Both the position numbers and the translations under genes were made by a program. This document shows, piece after piece, positions 15,798-25,473 of a DNA stretch of 54,636 nt (position 1 is the first letter of the stretch; each line of letters opens with the position of its first letter). A model generated the notes under the pieces. That model saw nothing but the letters and a program-made list of their open reading frames with translations. It did no database searches and was not told the origin of the DNA. The stretch comes from Oscillospiraceae bacterium (GTDB taxonomy: Bacteria; Bacillota; Clostridia; Oscillospirales; Ruminococcaceae): the NCBI GenBank assembly GCA_016291435.1, contig JAEEXH010000010.1, forward strand, positions 1 to 54,636, written 5' to 3'.

Positions 15798-18296
15798 TCA
15801 CTCCGTCATCAGTTCGTAAACCGAGATTTTCCGGATCTTTCCTGCGCCGAGATATGCGCACCCGAAGCAGAACGCCAGAATGCAGCAATCCAGCAGGAGC
15901 ACCGCCGGGAGATTCACCGGAACATTGCCGATGAAGCTGACCAGCAGCACCGTCGCACCGACAGCGAGCAGCGTGCCGATGATCACGGCGAGCAGTGCAG
16001 TCGGCATGATGCGGAAGGCGAGCTGGAGCATCAGCTCCTTCGAGGTATAGCCCATGCCCTTCATGATGCCGAGCTCTCTGCGCTGCCGGCGGATCTCCGA
16101 TTCCATCAGGATCCAGAGGATCATCATGACGACGAGCGCCGAGATGCCCATGAACAGCCTGGCCGTCAGCGAGACTGCCGTGCTGATCTGAACCATGAGC
16201 GATTCCAGCAGCTCGGGCAGATTCAGGAACGAGCGGATCTTGATCTCCTTGCTGCCGCCGGTGATCACCTGATCGCCCACACGAATGGCATACTCCACAT
16301 TCGTCGCGCCGTCCTGCTCGATCATAGACGCGATGATCTGCTCGGCTCTCTGCCGCACACGCGCCTCATAGCTGTCTGCGGCGATGTTTTCTTCGCTGCC
16401 GAGGCTCTCGGCGCTCTTGCCGAATCTGCGGTCGAGCTCTGCGCGCAGGGACTCGGTATCTGTGTCCTCACTGCGGTAGATCAGGAAGGAATCCGGCTGA
16501 TAGACCGGATAGATGCGCCGCATGCCGTCCTCGGTTATGTAGACGGAGGCCGCATTGACCACGGCGGTCACGATGCCTGTGATGAGGTAATCCCGGCGGA
16601 CGGAATTCATTTCCAGCGTGAGCGTATCGCCCGCACGGAGCCCGAACATCGAGGCTGTCTGCTTTGTCACCATGATCTCATTCTCATGCCGCGGCAGACG
16701 CCCCTCGCAGGGGATGATATTCTCTGTTTCCGCATAGTCGGGATAGACCACGGCAATGAGAGGCGTATTTTGCCCGACGGCATGGAAGAAATACTCCGAG
16801 GTCTGCGTGGTCGGGAGCACCTTGCGGACGCCCGGCATCGCTTCCAGCTCTGCACGGAAGGCGTCGGTGTCGATGCCCGTGACAGTCGAAAGCTGGAGAT
16901 CCGCCATCTCCTGTCCGGCGATCATTCTGACCACATTTGAGCCTCTGCCGAGAAAAAGAAAGAGAATAAAGCTCAGCACGACCGCAAAGGATGTGATGCT
17001 CATGACAAAGGTCAGCCCGACCTGCCGCCCGGCACGGTCGGCAAAGCCCTTCATCGCAAGGCGGAGATGCACATTGCCCCTTGTGCGCCGCAGCGGGAAA
17101 TGCGACTTCCCGAAGTGGTGATTCTGAATGCCCTTGCGGAAGGCAAGCACCGGCGGATATTTCCGCACGGAACGCGCCTTCATGTAGGCGGTCAGGAAGA
17201 CCGTCAGCAGCAGCACCGCAAGGAGGATGAAGAGCACCGCGCCCGAAATGCCGTGACCGGCGGTGCAGCCCTTCATGTTCTCCGCAATGCCGATCAGGAC
17301 GCGCTGCAAGACTGCGCCGAGCAGCGTGCCCGCTGCGCAGCCCGCCAGCGCAATGATCAGATACTCTGCCGCATAGGAGCGCGCAATCTCGCGGGAGCGG
17401 TAGCCGAGCGCTTCCAACACGCCGATGTTCACAATCTGGTCGCGGATATCGCTGACGATGCTGTATCCGATCATCACGGTGACGGCAATCAGGATCATGC
17501 ACGCCATGACCTCGATGATGCGCAGAATGAACAGAATCTCCACATTGAACTCTGTCTGCATGGATCTGAAATCCGACCAGCCGATATGATCGGTGGCGAC
17601 GCCTGCTTCCGCACAGCGGGAAAAGAGATCGGTGCGGATCGCCTCGGCATCACCGGTGTTTTTTACATTGCAGGCGACCTCGGCAAACTGATTGAAGAGC
17701 GTTTTCATCACAGCATAATCGGCATCGGATACAATGAATTTCGGCTCGGTGAAGTAGCCGCTTTCATAGAATCCCGCGACTGTGAATGTAAACCGCTTGG
17801 AATCGCTGATGACGGTGAAGCTGCCGCCCTCCGTCAGCGAGAGCGCCTTCTTCTGGCTGAGCGGCACAATGATCGGGTGCTCCATCGCGGCGATTTCCGC
17901 CTCAGAGAGCGAAGACTGCGGTTCATAGTGCTCAAACAGCCGCTCGTTCTCCTCGGTCATGAATGTGATAATATACAGCTTTGTCTTGCCGTCTTCCTCC
18001 GGGATGCGCGTCGAGCCGGAGGAGATATAGTGATAGACGGTGCTGTCCGTGACGCGGTCATCCTCTCTGAGAAGCGAGCGGAGCATCGGATCATATTCCT
18101 GCTCCGTAATATACATCCGCACATCCCACGCTTCGGTGCGCTCCATCAGATCAGGGAACATCTGCCGGATATTCCGTTCCGCCGCGATTGCGCCGAAGAG
18201 CAGCGTCATGCAGAGCATCACGAGAATGCCGAGCAGGACGGATTCTTTCTTGTGGCGGCGCAGATTTGCGCGTGCAAGTCTCAGAATCTTGTTCAT
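15798..18296 (-). CDS. ABC transporter permease, FtsX-type
   Basis: 832 aa from ATG 18296; a GTG at 18305 overlapping the ATPase stop (GTGA) is an alternative start. The N-terminal anchor ('RLARANLRRHKKES', then a hydrophobic segment to about residue 40) is followed by a large extracytoplasmic domain, a three-helix FtsX block (about 245-365), a second anchor and extracytoplasmic domain, and a final three-helix block (about 705-825). This duplicated MacB/BceB-like plan matches transporters that remove or sense antimicrobial peptides or lipoproteins, driven by the ATPase encoded just upstream. The end 'YELMTE' is usual for this group. Export substrate is unknown. Confidence 0.9.
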   Translation of the reverse strand: MNKILRLARANLRRHKKESVLLGILVMLCMTLLFGAIAAERNIRQMFPDLMERTEAWDVRMYITEQEYDPMLRSLLREDDRVTDSTVYHYISSGSTRIPEEDGKTKLYIITFMTEENERLFEHYEPQSSLSEAEIAAMEHPIIVPLSQKKALSLTEGGSFTVISDSKRFTFTVAGFYESGYFTEPKFIVSDADYAVMKTLFNQFAEVACNVKNTGDAEAIRTDLFSRCAEAGVATDHIGWSDFRSMQTEFNVEILFILRIIEVMACMILIAVTVMIGYSIVSDIRDQIVNIGVLEALGYRSREIARSYAAEYLIIALAGCAAGTLLGAVLQRVLIGIAENMKGCTAGHGISGAVLFILLAVLLLTVFLTAYMKARSVRKYPPVLAFRKGIQNHHFGKSHFPLRRTRGNVHLRLAMKGFADRAGRQVGLTFVMSITSFAVVLSFILFLFLGRGSNVVRMIAGQEMADLQLSTVTGIDTDAFRAELEAMPGVRKVLPTTQTSEYFFHAVGQNTPLIAVVYPDYAETENIIPCEGRLPRHENEIMVTKQTASMFGLRAGDTLTLEMNSVRRDYLITGIVTAVVNAASVYITEDGMRRIYPVYQPDSFLIYRSEDTDTESLRAELDRRFGKSAESLGSEENIAADSYEARVRQRAEQIIASMIEQDGATNVEYAIRVGDQVITGGSKEIKIRSFLNLPELLESLMVQISTAVSLTARLFMGISALVVMMILWILMESEIRRQRRELGIMKGMGYTSKELMLQLAFRIMPTALLAVIIGTLLAVGATVLLVSFIGNVPVNLPAVLLLDCCILAFCFGCAYLGAGKIRKISVYELMTE

Positions 18297-18301
18297 TCGG
18301 A

Positions 18302-19060
18302 TCACCAGCCCATCTCATCGAGGAAGCGCCCGAGCCCTTCTCTGCGCGCCCGGAGATCATCGGTGCCGTAAGCGGGCATGCGGTGCTCGCCGACAATGCT
18401 GCCGTCTCTGAGGAAGATGACGCGGCTGCCGCGGAGCGCGGTCTTCAGATCATGCGTCACCATCACGATGCTCTGCCCCGATTCGTGCAGCTCCGTGAAG
18501 ATATCGAGCACATCGGTGCCGGCGGAGGAATTCAGCGCACCGGTCGGCTCATCCGCAAAGAGAATCTGCGGCGCATTGATGACCGCACGGACAATGCCGA
18601 CGCGCTGGCACTCGCCGCCGGAGAGCTGATTCGGATATTTCTTCCACATGTCCGCACCGATGCCGACCTTGCAAAGCAGCTCCTCCGCACGCTTCACGAG
18701 CTCCGGCGAATTCTTCTGCGCGACCAGTGCGCCCGTCATGATGTTGTCGAACACATCCATATTCTCAAGCAGATAGATGCTCTGGAAGACAAAGCCGCAG
18801 TGATTCCGGCGGAAGACCGCAAGCTGATCGTTTGTGTAGGAGGAGATCTCCGTCTCGCCGAAATAGACCTTGCCGAGCGTCGGCTTATCCATGCCCGAGA
18901 GCGCATAAAGCAGCGTGGATTTGCCTGAGCCCGAGGCGCCCATGATGACGGTGAAATCCTGCTTCAGAATTTCCAGATCGAGATTTTTGATGATATGCTG
19001 CTGCACGCCGCCGTTCGAGAAGCTCTTGCAGAGCTTTTCCGTCCGCAGAACCGATGCCAT
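18302..19060 (-). CDS. ABC transporter ATP-binding protein, LolD/MacB/BceA type
   Basis: 252 aa. Walker A 'GASGSGKST' (about 42-50), Q-loop 'FVFQSIYLL', signature 'LSGGECQR', Walker B 'ILFADEP' and the H-loop 'VTHD' are all present, with the 'DEPTGALNS' text characteristic of the MacB/BceA class. It energises the permease encoded immediately downstream (stop and start overlap or lie 5 bases apart). The ATG at 19060 follows GGAAGGGAG by 8 bases; an ATG 9 bases upstream is less well placed. It is first in the five-gene operon, driven by the minus-strand TATAAT at 19093-19098. Confidence 0.95.
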   Translation of the reverse strand: MASVLRTEKLCKSFSNGGVQQHIIKNLDLEILKQDFTVIMGASGSGKSTLLYALSGMDKPTLGKVYFGETEISSYTNDQLAVFRRNHCGFVFQSIYLLENMDVFDNIMTGALVAQKNSPELVKRAEELLCKVGIGADMWKKYPNQLSGGECQRVGIVRAVINAPQILFADEPTGALNSSAGTDVLDIFTELHESGQSIVMVTHDLKTALRGSRVIFLRDGSIVGEHRMPAYGTDDLRARREGLGRFLDEMGW

Positions 19061-19092
19061 AGCAGACACTCCCTTCCGTTTTGTATGCTTTC

Positions 19093-19098
19093 ATTATA
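19093..19098 (-). promoter_or_regulatory. -10 box of the ABC/serine-hydrolase/two-component operon
   Basis: On the minus strand TGTATAAT forms an extended -10. No strong -35 is seen, which suits a promoter that depends on the operon's own response regulator. Confidence 0.55.
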
Positions 19099-19194
19099 CA
19101 TGAAAACCGTGCGGGAGTCTTTATCAGAATCCTGTATAATTCTTATCAAATTCTTAACAGGGCACAATTTTGCAGAGAAAAGATTATTTTGATA

Positions 19195-19223
19195 TTGCAC
19201 GCCGCGAAGTTGTATGCTATAAT
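19195..19223 (+). promoter_or_regulatory. Promoter of the GH3 gene
   Basis: TTGCAC (19195-19200), 17 bases, TATAAT (19218-19223) within TGCTATAAT. The 5' leader is about 85 bases. Confidence 0.65.
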
Positions 19224-19316
19224 ATGGAGAGTCTATGCACAGCACTGCGGTTTCCAATCGCTTGGAACCGCACACAACCGGTTTCCGGACAGTATCAAAG
19301 AAAGAGGAACTCCCTT

Positions 19317-22076
19317 ATGAGAGATGAACAGGCGTTCAGAGACCGCGCAGGGGCGCTGGTCGCTGCGATGACAACAGAAGAAAAGCTCGGGCTTCTGACA
19401 ACCCATCAGTTCCCGGCGGAGCGGCTCGGGCTCCCGGAATTCTATATCGGCACGGAGGTCGCACGCGGCTATGTCGGGCGCGAGGAATCAAAATATTCCA
19501 CCGTCACGCCGCAGCCGATCGGGATGGCGGCGAGCTTTGACCGTGACCTCATCGAGGCGCTCGGCAGCATTGCCGGAGACGAGTGCCGCGCCTGGCATAA
19601 CAGCGGCGACAAGGGCGCACTCTGCGTCTGGGGGCCGACCGTTGACATGGAGCGCGACCCGCGCTGGGGCAGAACCGAGGAAGCCTACGGCGAGGATGTG
19701 TTCCTTGCGGGCGAAATGTCTGCCGCCTACACAAAGGGGCTTGCGGGCGACGATGACACCTACATGAAAACAATCCCGACGCTTAAGCATTTCTGCGCGA
19801 ACAATCACGAGGAGGCGCGTGTCAGCGGGAATTCCGTTCTGCCGCCGCGCCTGAAATATGAATACTACTATGCCGCGTTCATGCCGGCGATCCGATACGG
19901 CGGTGCACGCAGCGTTATGACCGCCTACAACGAGATCAACGGTCTCCCCGCGCTGCTGAACCCGGAGCTCGACAGCATCCTGAAAGCGGAATGGGGGCTG
20001 TGGTTTGCCGTGACGGACGGTGCCGATTTCCAGCAGACCGTTCTCGCGCACCGCTACTGCCCGACGCATGCAGAAGCCTATGCGGAAGCCGTCAAAGCGG
20101 GCTGCAATATCATGACCGACGAGCCGGAGCTGACGCGCCGCGCCGCGGAGACTGCCCTGCGCGAGGGGCTGCTCACCGAAGCGGACATCGACCGTGTGCT
20201 CACGGAGGTCATGTATGCACGGCTGCGGCTCGGCATGCTCGACCCGCAATGCCCCTATCACGCGATCACGGCAGACTGCATCGACAATGAAGCTGCGCGT
20301 GCGGTCAATCTGCAAATGACAAAGGAGCAGATCGTGCTGCTGAAAAATGACGGCACGCTGCCGCTCCTGCCCGCAGAAGCGCCCCGGCAGATTGCTGTGC
20401 TCGGACCGCTTGCCGACGAAAACCTCATGGACTGGTACACCGGCTGCTTCCGGGATGCGGTCTCGCCGCTCGCGGGCATCCGTGCGGCATATCCCGATCG
20501 GGAGACCGTCACGGACAGCCTCTGGGATCTGGTCGCGGTCAAGGCGCCGAACGGCAAATATCTCGCGGCACATGCAGACGGCAGCATCCGCGCAGATGCC
20601 GATACGGTCACGGAGGATGCGGTCTTTGAATTGCAGGACTGGGGCGAAAACTGGCAGAATCTCTATTCCCGGAAAAACAGCCGCTATGTGCGCATGACGG
20701 ACGGCACGCTGAAGCTGCACAACCGCCGCATCTACGACTGGTTCACAGCAGAGACCTTCCGGCTGTATCATACGCCGGATGGCACGCTGATCGAGGAATA
20801 TCTCCACGGAAAGCGCCTCCGTGTTGATGCAGACGGCACGGCGGGCTTCACGGAGCGCCGCAGCATTCTGCCGGATGCCCTGTTCTGCATCGAAACCGTG
20901 AGCCGCGGGGAAGACCGCGCCGCAGAGCTTGCCGCACAATCGGGCGCCGTGATCTACTGCACAGGCAATCATCCCGTGCAGGTCGCGAAGGAATGCTACG
21001 ACCGCAGAACGCTCTCGCTGAATATTCAGCCCGATATGGCACAGAAGCTGCACAAAGCAAATGAGAAGACCGTGCTGCTGCTCATTTCCTCTTATCCGTA
21101 TGCGGTCTGCCGCGAGCAGGAGACGCTGCCCGCGATCCTCTGGAGCTCCCATGCGGGCGCACATCTCGGGACAGCGGTCGCTGCCGTGCTCTCGGGTGCA
21201 TACAATCCGGCAGGGCGGCTGCCGATGACATGGTACCGCTCGGAGCATGAGCTGCCGTCCATCGGGGATTATGACATTGCCGCGGCAGGCACGACCTACA
21301 TGTATTTCAAAGGCGACCCGCTCTATCCCTTCGGGCACGGGCTTTCCTATGCGGCATTTGCCTATCGCGGCATGACGGTCGCTCAGGACGGAAACGGCGG
21401 CTGCACCGCAGAGATCACGGTGCAGAACACCGCAGCATGTGACGGCAGCGAGGTTGTGCAGGTGTATTATGATCTGCCGGGCTCAGCGGTGCCGCGCCCG
21501 ATCCGAAAGCTGTGCGGATTTACGCGGGTGCATCTCAGAGCGGGCGAGACAAAGACTGTGTCTGTTGCGATTCCCGCCTATATCCTGCAAATATACGATA
21601 CACACAGCGGAAGGATGCTGACCGAAGCGGGCACATACCGCTTCTTTGCAGGCGGCTCCTCCGCAGATCTGCCGCTCTGCGCGGAATGTGCGCTCAGCGG
21701 GGAACAGATTGCTCCGCGCAGCACGGTCATTGCCGCAGAGCGCTATGATTTCGCACACAGCACCGAGATCCGCTGGTCGCGCAAAAACCGCTGCCACTAT
21801 CTCCGCACCCGCGGCTGGACGGGCAATGCTGTTTATGAAGGTGTGCCGCTCGGCGGTCACAAAACGCTTCTGCTCTCGGCCGCCTCGCCGATCAAGCTCT
21901 GCGAGCTGACGGTTGAGATCTGCGGCAGGCGCTTCCCGCTCGCGGTCGGGGCAGCGGACAGCACGGATGATTTCAGGGAATATGCGCTCCCGCTGCCGGA
22001 GGGTCTGCCCGCATACGGCACAGTCGCGGTAACGCTTCCGGAGGCGGTGCAGCTCAGCGCACTGCGTGCGGAGTAA
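19317..22076 (+). CDS. Intracellular glycoside hydrolase family 3 with inserted fascin-like module
   Basis: 919 aa, no signal peptide. The GH3 barrel (about 5-300) contains 'WGPTVDMERDPRWGRTEEAYGED', 'TLKHFCANNHE' (Lys157-His158) and the nucleophile region 'AVTDGADF' with Asp234. The alpha/beta sandwich domain is interrupted at about 400-540 by a beta-trefoil, fascin-like segment ('VAVKAPNGKYLAAHADG'). A C-terminal FnIII-like domain ('RAGETKTVSVAIP') and a further extension to 919 follow. GH3 enzymes release terminal beta-linked glucose, xylose or related sugars; here it would finish oligosaccharides imported after cellulosome action. The ATG at 19317 with AGAGGA ahead is chosen over an upstream in-frame ATG because the promoter lies between them. 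Exact substrate is unknown. Confidence 0.9.
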   Translation: MRDEQAFRDRAGALVAAMTTEEKLGLLTTHQFPAERLGLPEFYIGTEVARGYVGREESKYSTVTPQPIGMAASFDRDLIEALGSIAGDECRAWHNSGDKGALCVWGPTVDMERDPRWGRTEEAYGEDVFLAGEMSAAYTKGLAGDDDTYMKTIPTLKHFCANNHEEARVSGNSVLPPRLKYEYYYAAFMPAIRYGGARSVMTAYNEINGLPALLNPELDSILKAEWGLWFAVTDGADFQQTVLAHRYCPTHAEAYAEAVKAGCNIMTDEPELTRRAAETALREGLLTEADIDRVLTEVMYARLRLGMLDPQCPYHAITADCIDNEAARAVNLQMTKEQIVLLKNDGTLPLLPAEAPRQIAVLGPLADENLMDWYTGCFRDAVSPLAGIRAAYPDRETVTDSLWDLVAVKAPNGKYLAAHADGSIRADADTVTEDAVFELQDWGENWQNLYSRKNSRYVRMTDGTLKLHNRRIYDWFTAETFRLYHTPDGTLIEEYLHGKRLRVDADGTAGFTERRSILPDALFCIETVSRGEDRAAELAAQSGAVIYCTGNHPVQVAKECYDRRTLSLNIQPDMAQKLHKANEKTVLLLISSYPYAVCREQETLPAILWSSHAGAHLGTAVAAVLSGAYNPAGRLPMTWYRSEHELPSIGDYDIAAAGTTYMYFKGDPLYPFGHGLSYAAFAYRGMTVAQDGNGGCTAEITVQNTAACDGSEVVQVYYDLPGSAVPRPIRKLCGFTRVHLRAGETKTVSVAIPAYILQIYDTHSGRMLTEAGTYRFFAGGSSADLPLCAECALSGEQIAPRSTVIAAERYDFAHSTEIRWSRKNRCHYLRTRGWTGNAVYEGVPLGGHKTLLLSAASPIKLCELTVEICGRRFPLAVGAADSTDDFREYALPLPEGLPAYGTVAVTLPEAVQLSALRAE

Positions 22077-22096
22077 CGCGAAGCCTATTTTCCGGC

Positions 22097-22356
22097 GATA
22101 AATCAGAGTTTGCACGGAGCCCGTGCAGGCGTTTTGCCGTCCGGGCGACTGACAGAGAGTGCTCAGCAGCTTGGTATGACGCTGCTATTCGCAGCTTTTG
22201 TCTTCACCGTCGCTGTTGAATAAATCCTGCCGATTATCAAGGCATTTACCGAAACAGGCGCGAACAGCGCCGTCGCCGGTGCATTGTCAAGCACGGGATA
22301 TTTGGACGACTTGAGAAAAGCGCCTGCGCGGGCTCCGCGCTAAATTCTGATTTAGC
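22097..22356 (-). repeat. Inverted-repeat element, copy B (intact, 260 bp)
   Basis: It starts GATAAATCAGAGTTTGCACG and ends in the imperfect complement (CGTGC-like core, ATTCTGATTTAGC), giving terminal inverted repeats of about 40 bp. The core is near-identical to copy A in the opposite direction. There is no coding capacity. It follows the GH3 stop by 21 bases and may also act as its 3' structure. Confidence 0.8.
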
Positions 22357-22379
22357 TTAGCAACATAAATATGCACAAT

Positions 22380-22409
22380 GCCCCTGAGTGCTTTGTAACA
22401 CTCAGGGGC
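22380..22409 (-). terminator. Hairpin behind the tandem-GH43 gene
   Basis: GCCCCTGAGTG pairs with CACTCAGGGGC (11 bp). It lies about 70 bases past the stop of the minus-strand gene. The following tract is only weakly T-rich. Confidence 0.55.
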
Positions 22410-22478
22410 AAAACTTCTATATAGGTATTCGTCTTAGGGGCTGGGTATTTTGCAATGGGGTCCGGAGGCACTTCTTTG

Positions 22479-25430
22479 TTATCCGACCTGCACGGTCGCA
22501 GTCACGGTGCGGCTGCCGGCGGAGAGAAATTCATCCTGCCGCAGATTGATCTGCGGGACGCCGTTCACATCGAAATATACCTGTCGGATATGCGTGTGGC
22601 GGCAGGGATCATAGAGCGGATCGCTCGCATAGGTGCCGCATTCCTTCCTGTCATGCGACTCCGGGCGTGCGTGATAGACAATCAGCAGATTGCCGGATTC
22701 ATCCGTGACAAAGGAATTGTGACCGGGTCCCTTTTCACCGGTGAGATCGGAGGTGCTGAGCACAGGCGACTTCTGCTTTGTCCAGCTCGCGGTGTCCATG
22801 AGGTTTGCATCTGCGTCGGCTTCCATCCGTCCGACGCAGTATTCCGAGCCTGTGCCCGATGCCGAGAAGAACACATAGATCTTCCCGTTTGCCTTGAGCA
22901 CGGCAGCGCCCTCATTCACGCGGTGATTGACCATTTCCCAGTCATATTCCGGCTTCGTGAGCAGAATCGGCTGCGAGATGAGCTTCCACGGCGCAGCAGG
23001 GTCGATCTCTGCCATGAAGAGCGAGGAATCGCCCTTGATCTCCGCCCAGATGACATAGTGATGCCCGTTCTGCTCAAAATAGGTCATGTCGAGCGAGAAG
23101 CTGCGGAAGGAGGATGTGTCGCCCGATGCCGCCTGCATCTGCCCGCGCTCTGTCCAGGTGCCGGTGAAGGGATCGCCGCTGCACTCCAGCACATAGGGTC
23201 TGATTGCCCAGATGTCGGAGCTTGCGCCTGCCGCGAAGAAGATATACCACTTCCCGCCGATTTTGTGCATCTCCGGCGCCCAGATATGCTTTGCCATGAT
23301 GCCGCTGCCGTGCGCCTTCCAGACGGTCTTCTCCTCCGCAGCGGCGAGCCCCGCAACGGTGTTGCTGCGCCGCAGAATGATGCGGTCATAGCCTTTATTC
23401 ACGCTGCCGAATGCGGGATAGGATGCGGTGAAATAATAGTATCCGTCGCCGCCGTCGGTCACAAAGGGGTCGGCGCGCTGTTCAATGAAGGGATCCTTGT
23501 AATCGCTGCCCTGCACGCTGCCTGTGACGGTGTAGGTGCCGGGCTGCGCGGTGTCGATCTGCGAAAGGGCTGCGGCATCCCATGTGACGGGCAGCTCCAT
23601 TCTGCCGCCGTCGCTGTATCGCGCTGTGACGGTCTCCGGCAGGCTGACAGTGCCGCCTGTCTGCACATGCAAGGCCGGCTGATCGACCGCAGTTTGATAG
23701 GTGTGCAGACCCGCAGAGGGGAAGGCGCTCACCAGTGCGTCATACTGTGCGCCGGTGATCGGGATGACATAGCCGTGGCGCGGGGTGAAATCGAAGCTGT
23801 AATCGGCGCGGCTGACAGTGCGGAAGTTCTCGAGATCGGTTGTCTCCTGCATGACATAATACCCGTTTCCGTAGGCGTCGGACATGAGCAGCCATTTGTT
23901 CTCGCCGTTCAGCTTGTAGATGTTCGGTCCCTCGACGCCGAGACTGCCCTCCGAGATCTTATGTATTTCCTTGTAGGGACCCGATGCATGCTCTGCTTCT
24001 GCGAGGAAAATGCCCTTTGTCGTCTCATCCTTATAATACATATAGTATTTGCCGTTCTCGAAGATGATATCCGAGTCGATTGCATCGTGACCGCTTGACG
24101 GTGCGAGCAGCAGCGCCGGTGTCGTGTCGAGCTTCATGAGGTCGCGGCTGTAGGCGTAATACATGATCGTGCGGTCGTCTGTGCCGGGCACGCGTGCCGC
24201 GAAATAGATCATGTAAGAGCCTTTTTCGGGATCGTAGATCGCCTGCGGAGCCCATGCGCGGTCGCAGTTCATCATGTTCGGATACTGATTCGCAATTTTG
24301 ATCTGCGATTCATCGAACCAGTGAATGAGATCGGTCGATTTTGCGCTGATCAGATCACGGTTGCTGTTCCAGCCGAGCGAAGACTTCATATCGGTCGCGA
24401 GCAGATGCCAGAGACCGTCCTCCCCCTTGAAGATATAGGGGTCGCGCAGGCATTTTGTGCCGACGGACGACTGCCAGACCGCTCTGCCGCCGTTCAGTGC
24501 GCTGAAATGATAGCCGTCGCGGCTGACCGCATAGGAGAGCCGCTCCTGATCGGGATTGTTGCCGAGAAAGTAGGCGAAGAGATAGGCGGTCGGCTCCGCA
24601 TCTGCCGCCGGAACCTGCACCGTATCCGTGCGGAAGCCGTCACGCCCGCGCAGGAGATAATCGCAGAGGGCTCTCGCATCCTCTGCGTTCACAGTCGGTG
24701 TATCGCCCGCGCTTTCGGTGTCTCCGCAGTCTGCGATATAGGCACAGACCGGGTCAAATCCGGAAAGCAGACCGCGCTTTAAGAGCGTAAGGTCGGCAGC
24801 GTTCAGCTTCCCGTTGAAATCGAGATCACCGCGCAGGAAGGTCAGTGCGCCGTCTGCGGGCTGAATGTAGAATTTCTGTCCCTCGCCGCCCCAGTAGTCC
24901 CACTGGTCGATGTTCGCGCCGTTCTCATAGCTGATGTCATAGACATCGAGCGCGGCAGAGCGGCTGCACTTTGCACGGATACAGAATGCGTCGTCCGCTT
25001 TGATGAGCGAGAAGAGCTGTGCATCGCTGCCGGTGAAGGTGCTGAGCGCGATGTTGTTGCCGTTGGTGTTGTCGCCGCCCTCGACGGTGAGTGCCAGCGA
25101 CGGATTCTCCGCGGAGAGAATCGCGCAGTAACCGTCCTGCTTCACGATTTTCCAGCGCTGTGCGGCGGTGCCGAGTGCCTCCCACTGCTGCACATTGCCG
25201 TCTTCGGCGGCGGTGATGAATTTGCCGCTCAGCCGCACCATGATGCGGTATTCCGCGCCGCTGACGACCGTCTGCCCGGCATCCGCGTATTCCGCAGAGA
25301 CGGCATTTGCCGCCTGAGCCGCGGGCGCTGCTGCAAAGACAGCCTGTTCTGTGTGCTGCGGTATTGCCGAGATCCCCGTGCTTGCCGTCACCGCTGCGAG
25401 CAGTGCTGCAAGCTGTTTCCCTTTTTTCAT
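22479..25430 (-). CDS. Secreted cellulosomal enzyme with two GH43 modules, ricin-type CBM and internal dockerin
   Basis: 983 aa. Signal peptide (about 1-40); ricin-B/CBM13-like trefoil (about 55-190, 'SLALTVEGGDNTNGNNIALS'); dockerin inside the chain (about 200-262, loops 'DLDFNGKLNAAD' and 'DTESAGDTPTVNAED'); GH43 module 1 (about 280-610; base Asp330 in 'LRDPYIF', acid region 'SLGVEGPNIY'); a Big_4-like strand domain (about 625-665, 'PGTYTVTGSV'); GH43 module 2 (about 670-975; 'RADPFVTDGGDGYYYFTAS', 'KHIWAPEMHKI', 'NEGAAVLK'). GH43 enzymes invert arabinofuranoside, xyloside or galactan bonds; two modules suggest debranching plus backbone or two linkages. GAGGGAAA precedes the ATG at 25430; the longer in-frame start at 25571 lies upstream of the promoter. 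Confidence 0.9.
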   Translation of the reverse strand: MKKGKQLAALLAAVTASTGISAIPQHTEQAVFAAAPAAQAANAVSAEYADAGQTVVSGAEYRIMVRLSGKFITAAEDGNVQQWEALGTAAQRWKIVKQDGYCAILSAENPSLALTVEGGDNTNGNNIALSTFTGSDAQLFSLIKADDAFCIRAKCSRSAALDVYDISYENGANIDQWDYWGGEGQKFYIQPADGALTFLRGDLDFNGKLNAADLTLLKRGLLSGFDPVCAYIADCGDTESAGDTPTVNAEDARALCDYLLRGRDGFRTDTVQVPAADAEPTAYLFAYFLGNNPDQERLSYAVSRDGYHFSALNGGRAVWQSSVGTKCLRDPYIFKGEDGLWHLLATDMKSSLGWNSNRDLISAKSTDLIHWFDESQIKIANQYPNMMNCDRAWAPQAIYDPEKGSYMIYFAARVPGTDDRTIMYYAYSRDLMKLDTTPALLLAPSSGHDAIDSDIIFENGKYYMYYKDETTKGIFLAEAEHASGPYKEIHKISEGSLGVEGPNIYKLNGENKWLLMSDAYGNGYYVMQETTDLENFRTVSRADYSFDFTPRHGYVIPITGAQYDALVSAFPSAGLHTYQTAVDQPALHVQTGGTVSLPETVTARYSDGGRMELPVTWDAAALSQIDTAQPGTYTVTGSVQGSDYKDPFIEQRADPFVTDGGDGYYYFTASYPAFGSVNKGYDRIILRRSNTVAGLAAAEEKTVWKAHGSGIMAKHIWAPEMHKIGGKWYIFFAAGASSDIWAIRPYVLECSGDPFTGTWTERGQMQAASGDTSSFRSFSLDMTYFEQNGHHYVIWAEIKGDSSLFMAEIDPAAPWKLISQPILLTKPEYDWEMVNHRVNEGAAVLKANGKIYVFFSASGTGSEYCVGRMEADADANLMDTASWTKQKSPVLSTSDLTGEKGPGHNSFVTDESGNLLIVYHARPESHDRKECGTYASDPLYDPCRHTHIRQVYFDVNGVPQINLRQDEFLSAGSRTVTATVQVG

Positions 25431-25473
25431 ATGTTTCCCTCGATTCTGCCCGTTCCCTGCGGGCTTTTTGCTT

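Noticed and set aside
22097-22356. Insertion sequence with transposase
   Set aside because: Only 260 bp, and no frame resembles a transposase; better described as a non-autonomous repeat.
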